Shown: positions 9,935-17,630, numbered from the stretch's first letter. The stretch is DNA of 42,244 bases from Bacteroidales bacterium (GCA_017561155.1 JAFZDP010000008.1:1-42244); one strand, 5' to 3'. Numbers and translations: made by a program. Notes: generated from the sequence alone by a model not told the origin.

Positions 9935-9963
9935 CTATTAGTAAGATTATAATATAAATAATT

Positions 9964-10824
9964 ATGAAAAATATATATTTGATATTAAAGGTAGCATGTG
10001 TAGTTCTATTGATGGGAGCTTGCACTCCTGAAGAATTTGAACAATTCGACAATTCAACAGTACATCAGGATTGGCCATTGACTATGAATAGGACCGGTCA
10101 TGTGGTGGATAGTGTTGTATGGTATGAAACAGAGGAAAATCATGCGAAATGTATTTATGAGTACGATCAAAATAATAGATTGAAGAAGCGTACTTTGTAT
10201 ATTACTATATTAGAGCAAGGCCAAGTTAAAAATAAAATGTATGTAGATACTTTGGAATATGATGGTGATCGTTTGCAAAAAATAAGAGTTATCAGTTGTA
10301 CTGACCCATACCATCACTCGGATCAATTATTCTTTTATGATGAAGAAGGGAGGTTGATTAGATCTGAATATGAAGATAATGTTATGTGTTTTGCTTACAG
10401 AAATGGATGTATGGATAGTGTGTATTTTCCTAGTGATCCGGAGATGTATATTCTCTTGTATTACGACACAAGGGGGAATGTTGTAAGAACACTTCATAGA
10501 CTAATGGAATATGATATGCTGGATCAGCCAACAGGAAAATACTATACACGAATGTATGAATATGAATATGATAATAATCAACGTCCTAATTTCAATGTAG
10601 ATAATGCATTTATGTATGAGCCTCTTTTTGGGCAAGGAAGTTCCTATTATACTTTTGTTAGAATGATTTCGCCAAACAATATGACGAGATATAGTGCAGG
10701 ACCTGAAATTTGGGAGTATGAATATAACGAACGTGGACTTCCAACTACTATGTATCATCAGTTTGCAGATGTCGTACCTACATACCATCCGGTATTTAGA
10801 TTTACTTATAGGGCTGTAGAATAG
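9964..10824 (+). CDS. lipoprotein with YD (RHS-like) repeats
   Basis: A 286-residue protein with a lipoprotein signal and lipobox LLMGAC, giving lipidated Cys20. The mature part has repeated YD-type strands such as YEYDQNNRLKKRT, LEYDGDRLQKI, FFYDEEGRLIRSEY, YYDTRGNVVRT, YEYEYDNNQRPN and YEYNERGLPTT. This pattern is that of RHS/YD beta-strand repeats in small wall or surface proteins. It is far too short to be an RHS toxin and has no toxin tail. The likely location is the outer or inner membrane, facing the periplasm or the outside. The function is unknown. It lies between two near-identical terminator hairpins. Confidence 0.85.
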   Translation: MKNIYLILKVACVVLLMGACTPEEFEQFDNSTVHQDWPLTMNRTGHVVDSVVWYETEENHAKCIYEYDQNNRLKKRTLYITILEQGQVKNKMYVDTLEYDGDRLQKIRVISCTDPYHHSDQLFFYDEEGRLIRSEYEDNVMCFAYRNGCMDSVYFPSDPEMYILLYYDTRGNVVRTLHRLMEYDMLDQPTGKYYTRMYEYEYDNNQRPNFNVDNAFMYEPLFGQGSSYYTFVRMISPNNMTRYSAGPEIWEYEYNERGLPTTMYHQFADVVPTYHPVFRFTYRAVE

Positions 10825-10924
10825 GAGACGATTGTGTTGTTATAAAAGGAAGCCTAAATTTACATCAATCGTACAGACTGCTTTAGAAGTATTATTAACG
10901 AGTAGTTGAAGAAAAACGAATTAA

Positions 10925-10967
10925 AAAATCCTTACCGTTCGTTTGCTGAATGGCAAGGATTTTTTTA
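10925..10967. terminator. bidirectional terminator between convergent genes
   Basis: AATCCTTACC (10927-10936) pairs with GGCAAGGATT (10952-10961) with one A/G pairing exception. A T-tract follows on the plus strand and an A-tract precedes it, so it can serve both the plus-strand lipoprotein gene and the minus-strand TonB-C-like gene. Confidence 0.85.
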
Positions 10968-10980
10968 TTTCAATCTTTTC

Positions 10981-11436
10981 TCAAAACTCATCGCAAGCTG
11001 TTTGAAGAAATTCACGGTCGTGTTCTTCTGAAACATTACTTTCCAAGTTGAACGTTATTGGAAGAACGAATTCTGTGCGTACCGGTTCGCCGTTAAATAT
11101 GCCCGGTTTCCACTTAGGCATAGCGTTGATTACGCGTAGAACTTCTTTGCCGCAGCCTCCGCCAATGTCGCGAAGTATCTTGACATTGGATATTTGTCCG
11201 TCTTTTTCTACAACAAAACCGGCGTAAACAACCCCTGTAATATTCTTTCTTATTGCCTTTTTGGGATACTTGATGATTCGGTAAAGAAACGCATACATCG
11301 AGTCGATACCTCCCGGAAATTCAGGTTTTATGTCTACTTCTACAAATGTTTTGTTGTTTACTGTGTCTGTTTGTGCCGTTGCTGCATTCGTGCCACATAA
11401 TATTGCTATTGTGGCCAATAAGATTAATTTCTTCAT
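10981..11436 (-). CDS. secreted TonB C-terminal-like domain protein (paralogue)
   Basis: A 151-residue relative of the protein at 7875-8333, with the same order of motifs: PEFPGGIDSMYAFLY, GVVYAGFVVEKDGQI, DIGGGCG, INAMPKWKPG and a terminal FVLPITFNLE. I start it at the ATG at 11436, because MKKLILLATIAILCG gives a proper signal peptide cut after TAAQ-like ATAQ; an in-frame upstream ATG at 11475 would put 13 polar residues in front. It lies 35 bases downstream of the HU-like triplet on the same strand, so it could be read with that operon. No transmembrane anchor or Pro-rich linker is present, so it is not a classical TonB. Confidence 0.85.
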   Translation of the reverse strand: MKKLILLATIAILCGTNAATAQTDTVNNKTFVEVDIKPEFPGGIDSMYAFLYRIIKYPKKAIRKNITGVVYAGFVVEKDGQISNVKILRDIGGGCGKEVLRVINAMPKWKPGIFNGEPVRTEFVLPITFNLESNVSEEHDREFLQTACDEF

Positions 11437-11471
11437 TGTATGGTATTTTTCTATTTTGTTATTGTATGTTA

Positions 11472-11879
11472 TCACTTCGCTTTTTTCTTTCGTATGTTAG
11501 AGTTTTTCACTCTCAGCGACATGTTTTTCAGTCTTTCGTTCAGTTCGGCGCGTGCTATAAATTGCACACCGCGGTTGGTTATTGTTTTAGAGTTGCAGTC
11601 TTTACGATTTTTTACGCTTGTGGCTTTTATGGTAGGTTTTATGGTGCCTAACGGCCCCAAGTCTACCGAGTGCCCCTGCGATATTTTTTCTGTTACTACC
11701 TCTACCAAGGTTCTTAACATCATTTCGCCGTCGGCAAAACTTAGAGTTGTGGCATTTTCTATTTCTTCCAGCAAGTTGCCGGTCGGCAGGTTCCTGCGTG
11801 GTCCGCGACTGAGGGTGAAGTATTCTTTGCCCTTGTGAGGGCCTACGGTAAGTTTTTTTCGTACTATGTATATATCCAT
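11472..11879 (-). CDS. HU/IHF-like DNA-binding protein, third gene of the triplet
   Basis: A 135-residue protein of the HU-related, Bacteroidota-type histone-like family (about 50 residues longer than classical HU). It has an N-terminal extension (MDIYIVRKKLTVGPHKGKEY), then the HU dimerisation helices with LVEVVTEKISQGHSVDLGPLG. The GTIKPTI beta-arm entry is followed by a basic C-terminal tail ending KNSNIRKKKAK. It probably binds DNA as a homodimer or as a heterodimer with its neighbours. It starts 1 base after the stop of the middle gene, so translation is probably coupled. Confidence 0.88.
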   Translation of the reverse strand: MDIYIVRKKLTVGPHKGKEYFTLSRGPRRNLPTGNLLEEIENATTLSFADGEMMLRTLVEVVTEKISQGHSVDLGPLGTIKPTIKATSVKNRKDCNSKTITNRGVQFIARAELNERLKNMSLRVKNSNIRKKKAK

Positions 11880-11880
11880 T

Positions 11881-12300
11881 TTATTCCTCCTTGTCGGTGT
11901 TTATCAGTTTGGCTTTGGTGTATTCTTTCAGTCCGGCATTTTTTATTGCATTTTTCAGGTCGGTGTGTGGGCGAAAGCCTGTTGTTATGCTCGAAATGCA
12001 ATTTTTTATGGTAGCGTCTTCAACGTTGTCTACCATTTTGGTTATCATTTTTGGGTAAAAAGTCCCCAAACCCTCTATTTCTACATTTTCGCCTATTTCC
12101 AGCCATTTATAAATTTCGTAAGCCAAGGCGTTTACAAATCCGCTTATTTCTCCGCTTTGGCATGATGTTCGGGCTGCTACCTCTTTTGCTATCTCGTCGA
12201 ACGAACAGCGGTTGGCAAGTCGTAGCGTTGCTATCCAGCGGTCTTTGCCTAATATTTTTCGGGGTTTAACTTCGTAGGTCAAATAATTATTTCGTGCCAT
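11881..12300 (-). CDS. HU/IHF-like DNA-binding protein, middle gene of the triplet
   Basis: A 139-residue HU-related protein. The start is set at the ATG at 12300 (MARNNYLTYEVKPRK); the longer frame would need a TTG at 12321. The order is an N-terminal strand region with KILGKDRWIATL, helix SFDEIAKEVAARTSC, helix GFVNALAYEIYKWLEIGENVEIEGLGTFYP as the HU dimer core and arm base, and a short acidic end NTDKEE. GLGTFYP corresponds to the HU/IHF GFGTF motif before the DNA-binding arm. It is co-directional with, and 23 bases after, the first HU-like gene. Confidence 0.88.
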   Translation of the reverse strand: MARNNYLTYEVKPRKILGKDRWIATLRLANRCSFDEIAKEVAARTSCQSGEISGFVNALAYEIYKWLEIGENVEIEGLGTFYPKMITKMVDNVEDATIKNCISSITTGFRPHTDLKNAIKNAGLKEYTKAKLINTDKEE

Positions 12301-12323
12301 AAAGTCGTCGTTTTTATTCAATA

Positions 12324-12773
12324 TTATTCGTTATCGTTGTTTTCTTGTTGCTTTTTGGTGTTGGGATGAGGGTCGGCGTTGTAAACTTTTTTGTCCACCA
12401 GTTTTACGCCGGCATCTTTTATCACATCTTTCAGCCGCTTGGTAGGTCTGAATAGTACCCCTGTTTTCGTTATCGAAAATTGGTTTACTTTTTTTGCCGA
12501 ATCCTGAGCCTTTGCGGTGATGGTGGGGGCAAAGGTTCCTATAGAGTCCAGTTTTACCACACCTCCGGATGCCAAATGTCCGGATATACATTCTTCTACC
12601 TCTCTCAGCACCATCATTACTGTAGCTGCCGACACCGAACTGCGTTTAGATACCTCGGCAGCCAATGCCTCGCTATTCACATAGTTGCCATAGCTTACCT
12701 TGGCAAGGTATACTTCGCTTACATTGCCTTTGCTTACCAGTTTTTGTCGTTTTTTTATATATCCTATTGCCAT
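12324..12773 (-). CDS. HU/IHF-like DNA-binding protein, first gene of the triplet
   Basis: A 149-residue HU-related protein and the first gene of the operon. It has LAKVSYGNYVNSEALAAEVSKRSSVSAATVMMVLREVEE, which is the HU helix-turn-helix-like dimer core. GGVVKLDSIGTFAPTITAKA is the arm base (SIGTF in place of GFGTF). A basic segment TKRLKDVIKDAG follows, then a polar tail rich in Asn, Gln and Glu. The three proteins diverge strongly from one another while keeping the core, so the triplication is old. The upstream region carries two 22-bp-phased repeat arrays, which are the obvious candidates for its control. No standard TAnnTTTG box was found there on the minus strand. Confidence 0.88.
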   Translation of the reverse strand: MAIGYIKKRQKLVSKGNVSEVYLAKVSYGNYVNSEALAAEVSKRSSVSAATVMMVLREVEECISGHLASGGVVKLDSIGTFAPTITAKAQDSAKKVNQFSITKTGVLFRPTKRLKDVIKDAGVKLVDKKVYNADPHPNTKKQQENNDNE

Positions 12774-12795
12774 AGTTTGTTTGGTTTTCGTTCGT

Positions 12796-12861
12796 TTTAC
12801 ATTAAAAAGTTTTTGTGTTTACATTAAAAAACTTTTGCGTTTACATTAAACATATACTGTT
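12796..12861. repeat. direct-repeat array, three 22-bp units (TTTACATTAAA core)
   Basis: TTTACATTAAA occurs at 12796-12806, 12818-12828 and 12840-12850, exactly 22 bases apart. The first two units are similar over almost their full length (A-tract then TTTTTG/CG). The array is immediately upstream (22 bases) of the first HU-like start codon on the minus strand. The A-tracts recur every two helical turns, which would produce in-phase bending. An operator or a bent UP-like element is a reasonable reading. Confidence 0.8.
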
Positions 12862-12930
12862 CTACATGTTTTGTATATAGTAACGTATAAATTATAATTA
12901 TAATATTCTACATGTTTTATTTATTCTCTC

Positions 12931-13018
12931 CTAACGTCGTTAGCGGTATTTACTAACGTTATTAGGAGTATTTGCTAACGTCGTTAGCATGCTGTACTAA
13001 CGTCGTTAGGAGATGTAT
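12931..13018. repeat. iteron-like array, four 22-bp units with palindrome CTAACGTCGTTAG
   Basis: The 13-bp palindrome CTAACGTCGTTAG lies at 12931, 12975 and 12997, with a two-mismatch form CTAACGTTATTAG at 12953. All starts are exactly 22 bases apart, and the 9-base spacers differ. The dyads are therefore on one DNA face. A very AT-rich stretch (12841-12930) lies between this array and the TTTACATTAAA array. Possible roles are an operator array for the HU-like operon, an iteron-type origin, or a chromosome-organising site. I see no classical DnaA box. Confidence 0.9.
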
Positions 13019-13136
13019 ATTTAAATAGGCGTAGTACTATATATGTAATATGTATGACAGTATATATATAACATGTACACTACTATATTTCTAACAATAA
13101 TGCAATTTTGTTTTAACGTAATGGCAATTGTATTCA

Positions 13137-13408
13137 AGGCAACTTCTAAAAATTGCTTTGCCGGTGATTTGTGGAATTTTCTAGAGACGTACCGAGGTGC
13201 GTCTTTGCAATGCATAGCGGGCTATGCGACCCCTAAAGAAATAGAAAGATTACAACAAAAAACGTAATGTTGCGATTAAGCGAGTAAAGAGCAATGCCTA
13301 AGCATTAGCTATTTCGAGCGATAGCAACATCGACAAAGTCAAACCACGCAAAAGTTCTTTTAAATAATGTTAGATAGTTTCTGAACGTGGAATTTTTAGA
13401 AGTTGCCT
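13137..13408. mobile_element. MITE-like element with 18-bp perfect terminal inverted repeats
   Basis: AGGCAACTTCTAAAAATT (13137-13154) is the exact reverse complement of 13391-13408. The 272-bp span carries no convincing gene but several hairpins: AGACG..CGTCT (13185-13204), GCATAG..CTATGC (13212-13227), ATGTTGC..GCAACAT (13267-13330) with nested AATGC..GCATT and GCTAT..ATAGC. No clear target-site duplication is visible. The right end abuts a gene remnant that it may have disrupted. A partial copy of the right arm lies at 24639-24690 in the opposite orientation. This is what a non-autonomous transposable element would look like; the parent transposase is not in the window. Confidence 0.7.
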
Positions 13409-13792
13409 ATAAAAAATAAGACATCGCATTATTTAGTAGTAGCTACTCAGTATAGAGATGCTGCAATTGTATTGCCTGGATAAAAAGCAAATGTATTTGA
13501 CTCTGAGATTGTTAATATTCCTATTCCTCTTCCACAAGAAGGCATCTTTGTAGGTTATGGTAAAACAACCGACACTGTCACTTTTATATTTGACGATGAA
13601 ATTGTTCTCAAACATTACTATTTTAAAGATACTAATTTTTTGCCATACGATTCGCCACTTGGTTTGTACATATTTCCGACAGAACATAATATTTGGAAGT
13701 TTAGTTCGTGGCATCCTGCTGGTGAACAATCGTATACCTACACCATCACCGAAGAAGATTACCAAAGGGCATTGGAACAAAGCGGAAAATAA
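13400..13792 (+). pseudogene. 5'-truncated remnant of an unknown gene
   Basis: An open frame runs from the edge of the MITE-like element to an in-frame stop at 13481-13483 and then continues to a stop at 13790-13792. The second part reads like real protein: EIVNIPIPLPQEGIFVGYG, TFIFDDEIVLKHYYF, YIFPTEHNIWKFSSWHP and TEEDYQRALEQSGK. It has no ATG start in frame, an internal stop, and its 5' end coincides with the element boundary. The product is not recognised; the beta-rich pattern fits a small exported protein. The longer open frames on the opposite strand and in another frame here lack such features. Confidence 0.65.
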
Positions 13793-13797
13793 ATGAT

Positions 13798-13834
13798 AAA
13801 GGAAAAGGTGCGGCACAGATGTCGCTCCTTTTTT
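13798..13834 (+). terminator. possible terminator after the gene remnant
   Basis: AAAGGA (13798-13803) can pair with TCCTTT (13826-13831), with an inner GCG/CGC pairing and a T-rich tail. The stem is bulged, so this is only moderately supported. Confidence 0.5.
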
Positions 13835-13875
13835 ATTTGCTTATATTGTTACAATAATTGTGAGTTCGACGGCAT

Positions 13876-13906
13876 TTTGCCGATTGTAAATAAATGTGTA
13901 ATTTTG
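13876..13906 (+). promoter_or_regulatory. Bacteroidota-type promoter of the DUF4838 gene
   Basis: TTTG (13876-13879), 19 bases, then TAATTTTG (13899-13906): a full match to the phylum consensus, 57 bases before the ATG at 13963. A second overlapping -7 candidate, TAGTTTTG, lies at 13910-13917. Confidence 0.8.
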
Positions 13907-13962
13907 CAATAGTTTTGTAAGTAATAAAGTATAAACATAAAAGAATAAAAAACATTATAACT

Positions 13963-16200
13963 ATGAGATATAAAAGTATATACGCGATGTTGTTGGCGTT
14001 GCTTCCACTGTTTGGTGTGGCACAGAATTACACTATCGTAGTGCCCAAAAAAGCCACAAATGTAGAGCTTGAAGCTGCCAACGAGTTTAAATATTTTGCC
14101 AAAGAAGCCATGGGCGAAGACTTTCCCATAGTGGCCGACAAAGACTATAAGGGAATGTCCAACTACATATCGGTGGGCAAAACCAAGTTATCGAACAAAG
14201 TGTACAACAAATATTCGCCACAGCTTAAATGGGACGGCTTTGCAGTGCATTCTGATGGTAAAAATCTTTACCTCGTGGGCAATGAAGGCAAAGCTTTGCT
14301 ATATGCAGTATATCACTATTGGGAAAAATATGGTGGTGTCAGAGTGTTTACGGCAAACGAGATGATGATACCCAAACGTACATCGGCAATGTTGGCTACT
14401 GCTGTCAGCGACGTACAGAACCCATCGTTTCAATATAGAGAAACGTTGCATGTATTGCCAAACATATCGCAACGCTATGCCGATTTTCATCACACCCACA
14501 ACCGTGCCGACATGGAACGCAGTTGGGGTATGTTTGTACACACCTACCAACATCTTATACCCGAAAAAGAATACTTTGGCAACCACCCCGAATGGTTTGC
14601 ACAAGTGAACGGTCGTAGGGTTCGTGATGGTCAGCTATGTTTGAGCAACGAAGCTGTGTTTGAAGAATTATGCAAGAATCTACAAAAAGAAATAGATAAA
14701 AATCCGGCTGCCGAAATATGGTCGGTGAGTCAGAACGACAATATAAATGCCTGTACATGTCCCGAATGCTTGAAGTTGGATTCGATGTACGGCGGACAGT
14801 CGGGAACTATGCTTTGGTTTACAAACAAGGTGGCAGAACGCTTCCCAAACAAGACTATATCAATGTTGGCCTACCAACACACACGCAATGCTCCAAAAAA
14901 CATAAAGCCTCGTGGCAACGTAAACATAATGCTTTGCTCTATCGAGAGTCAACGTCAGGCAGCCATAGCCACAAACGATGCCGAAAAGGGTTTTGTGAAA
15001 GATGTGGAAGACTGGACTGCCTTGACCGACAATATTTTCTTGTGGGACTATGTGGTGCAATTCCGCAACTATATGGATCCATTTCCAAACATTCATGTGT
15101 TGCAACCAAACTTGCAGTTTTTCCACAAACATGGCATAAAGATGATGTTCGAACAAGGCTCGGGCGACAACGTGACCGAAAACCACATTTACCGCACATA
15201 CTTATTGTCGAAACTTATGTGGAATGTAAACGTAGATGTAGACTCGATACGCACCGACTTCCTTACACACTACTATGGCGAAGTCAACGCACCTATCATT
15301 GCCCACTATTACGACACCATGCAGCATGCTTTGGTACAATCGGGACAGGTGTTGGATATATACGGCTATCCTATACACGCAAAAAACGGATACCTAAGCC
15401 CGGGAATGATACAACACTACAAAGCATTGTTCGGACAGATGTATATGCAAACAAAGGATACCGTGGTGGCAAATAGAATCCGCTTGTTGGAGTTGCCTTT
15501 AGATTTTGCAATCTTAGACATGTCTATGAGCAACGTCTCGGCCGAACTTAGCTACTTTACCACCGTAGGCGGCAAAAAGACATTGCGTCGCGAAATGATG
15601 GATATGGCCGAACGCTTTGTGGCCGACTGCAAGAAACACGGTGTTGAAAAACTGGAAGAGATAGAATATCCGCCTGCACGCTTTTTGGAAAACATACAAA
15701 ACTATGTAAACAAAAGCATCCAGCCAAATATGGCACAGGGCAAACCTATAACATGTGCCACACAGTGGAGCAACGCCTACGATGTGGGAGGTCCGAAAGC
15801 ATTGGTAGATGGTAACTTCGGTATCGTGAACTACAACTACAACTGGTTGGGATTTTGGGGCGAACATCTTGATGTAACCATCGACCTACAAGAGCTGAAA
15901 GACATACACGAGATAATCCTCGACTTCTTCTCCTATCCGTTGGCATGGATATTCGTACCCGAGAAGGTAGAGTTCTACATCTCCACCGACAGCATAAGCT
16001 GGGAAAAGGTAGGCGAACAACACTACAAGAACAAAGAAGTGCTTGCAGTGGCACAGATAGTAAAAATGTCGACCGGTCGTTTCGAAAAGAAAGCACGCTA
16101 TGTGCGAGTGTTTGCCCATTCGATATTAAAGAATCCTTCGTGGCATCGCGGTGTAGGCGAACCTTCGTGGATATTTACAGATGAGATATTGGTAAAATAG
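13963..16200 (+). CDS. DUF4838 domain protein with C-terminal F5/8 type C (discoidin) domain
   Basis: A 745-residue secreted protein with a signal peptide ending near FGVAQN. Residues about 25-130 resemble the small alpha-glucuronidase-like N-terminal domain (EAANEFKYFAKEAMGEDF). The DUF4838 domain follows (about residues 200-500), with the typical SVSQNDNINACTCPEC, NKTISMLAYQHTR, MLCSIESQRQ and LWDYVVQF. The C-terminal 150 residues form a discoidin-like carbohydrate-binding domain (GPKALVDGNF, FWGEHLDVTIDLQ, VEFYISTDSISWEKVG, ARYVRVFAH). DUF4838 proteins are thought to act on glycans as distant glycoside-hydrolase relatives; the substrate is unknown. It has a clear promoter and is followed after 10 bases by another secreted protein. 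No SusC/SusD pair is adjacent. Confidence 0.93.
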   Translation: MRYKSIYAMLLALLPLFGVAQNYTIVVPKKATNVELEAANEFKYFAKEAMGEDFPIVADKDYKGMSNYISVGKTKLSNKVYNKYSPQLKWDGFAVHSDGKNLYLVGNEGKALLYAVYHYWEKYGGVRVFTANEMMIPKRTSAMLATAVSDVQNPSFQYRETLHVLPNISQRYADFHHTHNRADMERSWGMFVHTYQHLIPEKEYFGNHPEWFAQVNGRRVRDGQLCLSNEAVFEELCKNLQKEIDKNPAAEIWSVSQNDNINACTCPECLKLDSMYGGQSGTMLWFTNKVAERFPNKTISMLAYQHTRNAPKNIKPRGNVNIMLCSIESQRQAAIATNDAEKGFVKDVEDWTALTDNIFLWDYVVQFRNYMDPFPNIHVLQPNLQFFHKHGIKMMFEQGSGDNVTENHIYRTYLLSKLMWNVNVDVDSIRTDFLTHYYGEVNAPIIAHYYDTMQHALVQSGQVLDIYGYPIHAKNGYLSPGMIQHYKALFGQMYMQTKDTVVANRIRLLELPLDFAILDMSMSNVSAELSYFTTVGGKKTLRREMMDMAERFVADCKKHGVEKLEEIEYPPARFLENIQNYVNKSIQPNMAQGKPITCATQWSNAYDVGGPKALVDGNFGIVNYNYNWLGFWGEHLDVTIDLQELKDIHEIILDFFSYPLAWIFVPEKVEFYISTDSISWEKVGEQHYKNKEVLAVAQIVKMSTGRFEKKARYVRVFAHSILKNPSWHRGVGEPSWIFTDEILVK

Positions 16201-16210
16201 TGAGAAAACT

Positions 16211-16837
16211 ATGAAGAAAGTATTTTTGCTTATATTATTGCTATATGATACAATAGTTGGAGCTCAGAATATTTATACTCCATATAAGGAGTACATCTAC
16301 GAAACCAAAACTGTGATAGACGGTAAAGAAGAAGTGCAATACATAAGCATGTGGGCTACAGATGCTGCGTGGGAAGCCGATTCGTCGCAGAGGGAGCTGT
16401 TTTATGCCTATCACAAGCATTACAATAAGGACGGCCTTACAACGGCGTGGCCATATAACGGTAATGTAGAAAGTACAGGTATTATAGAAACAGAAAACCG
16501 TATATGGTTGCACCCTCCGCGTTGGAATAACCTTGAGATACTTGAATACTTTCCTTTTCCGGAAATAAACAAAAATGCTTTATGCGGAGATAAATATAAA
16601 CGCATGTTTCTTGGGAGTGTGGATTTCTTAGACCGATGGATGTTTCTTCGCTACAAAATGACGGTAGAAACTATTGGCAACAAAATCATAATCCAAGGCA
16701 AAGCCAAAAGCCGACGAGGCGAATGGTTGGAAATGATTACCTACGACAAAGAAAAAGGATTTGTCTATATGGAGTTTATATCTCCCGTTGATAGGACAAT
16801 CAAACTGAAGTTGGTGAATATTATAGAACACAAATAG
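16211..16837 (+). CDS. secreted protein of unknown function
   Basis: A 208-residue protein with a Sec signal peptide (MKKVFLLILLL...VGAQN). I do not recognise a family. The mature part is aromatic-rich and mixed alpha/beta, with short clusters such as MWATDAAWEADSSQ, RIWLHPPRWNNLEILEYFPFPEI and GKAKSRRGEWLEMITYDKE. It reads like a small single-domain periplasmic or surface protein. It starts 10 bases after the DUF4838 gene and shares its promoter, so it may assist that protein. A terminator follows about 100 bases later. Confidence 0.85.
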   Translation: MKKVFLLILLLYDTIVGAQNIYTPYKEYIYETKTVIDGKEEVQYISMWATDAAWEADSSQRELFYAYHKHYNKDGLTTAWPYNGNVESTGIIETENRIWLHPPRWNNLEILEYFPFPEINKNALCGDKYKRMFLGSVDFLDRWMFLRYKMTVETIGNKIIIQGKAKSRRGEWLEMITYDKEKGFVYMEFISPVDRTIKLKLVNIIEHK

Positions 16838-16938
16838 AAATTAGCATACTTTGATTGTCGGTATTAAAAGTGATGTAGTAAGAACTTGAAGTAGTTATAC
16901 AATAAAGTTTTAGTTCCTTATACTAATGACGAGAATAG

Positions 16939-16980
16939 AGTTCACAACCTTGTAGTTTGCAAAGTTGTGAACTTGTTTTT
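16939..16980 (+). terminator. terminator of the DUF4838 unit
   Basis: AGTTCACAAC (16939-16948) pairs with GTTGTGAACT (16964-16973), extended by CTT/AAG pairing toward the loop and followed by TTGTTTTTG. In the surrounding gene-free stretch 16838-17124 I see nothing else. Confidence 0.88.
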
Positions 16981-17124
16981 GTTTATGTGTAATCCAACAA
17001 CACAATGCAGATAAAGCGAATGGAAATATAATCTGGATATTTAGCCTTGATATATACTTGGTATTATATCTCGTTAAATGTAAAAGCTGAAGATTATTAA
17101 AGGCTGTTTTGGTGCCTATAAACA

Positions 17125-17153
17125 AAAAATCTCGCTTGTTTTTGCGAGATTTG
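17125..17153 (-). terminator. tmRNA terminator
   Basis: On the minus strand AAATCTCGC and GCGAGATTT form a hairpin followed by a T-tract, directly after the tmRNA 3' end. Confidence 0.9.
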
Positions 17154-17546
17154 TGGAGCTGGGCGGAGTCGAACCGCCGTCCAAACAAGTAACAAAAATG
17201 CTTTCTACATGCTTATTCTTTGATTGTTTTTCGAGTTTAAACCGGACAAAGACACCCAAATTAAACCTTAGCTTCGATTAATTTCATTGCAACATCAAAG
17301 CCCTGTTGCAACTATCCCATTCTCACGAGCACTTCCATATCGAAAACCGATGGGCGGGGTTGTCGGGAAATGTCTTGTTTCAGCACCTTGTGCCGAAATA
17401 ATGCAAGCCTACTGTTCTTCAGCTTAAGCAGCAAGAGCGTAATTATTTTCGCCAATTATTGTTTTACATCCGTTTTCAAGGCTGCTGATGTGTGAGCCTG
17501 CATGCTTACAAATCCATTATCCTTGCTGTCAAAACCGGTCAGCCCC
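17154..17546 (-). ncRNA. ssrA: transfer-messenger RNA (tmRNA)
   Basis: The 5' end GGGGCTG pairs with the 3' CAGCTCC to form the tRNA-like acceptor stem, and the T-arm GGCGGTTCGACTCCGCC is complete. The resume frame on the minus strand (17453 down to 17424) reads GGC GAA AAT AAT TAC GCT CTT GCT GCT TAA, giving the proteolysis tag GENNYALAA after the first residue supplied by alanyl-tmRNA. At about 393 nt it has the usual length. CCA is not encoded. It works with SmpB to rescue ribosomes stalled on broken mRNAs. The open frames overlapping this gene are shadows of the RNA. Confidence 0.97.
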
Positions 17547-17630
17547 GTAATGTTGATTTGTACGACATAATGTACTTTGAAAGGATTATATGAACATTCG
17601 CATCGAATGTTTGGTTTACCTTTTGGGTAC

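Noticed and set aside
9964-10824. RHS-type toxin
   Set aside because: It has only a few YD-like strands, no core RHS hallmark and no toxin domain, and it carries a lipobox.
12931-13018. CRISPR array
   Set aside because: The repeats are only 13 bp with 9-bp spacers and there are no cas genes; the same holds for the 22572 array.
12774-13020. Chromosomal replication origin
   Set aside because: Iteron-like repeats, an AT-rich stretch and HU-like genes are suggestive, but no TTATCCACA-type DnaA boxes and no dnaA, dnaN or parAB genes are nearby. I keep it only as one hypothesis.
13073-13267. 64-residue frame spanning the left end of the MITE-like element
   Set aside because: It crosses the inverted repeat and hairpins and has no recognisable features.
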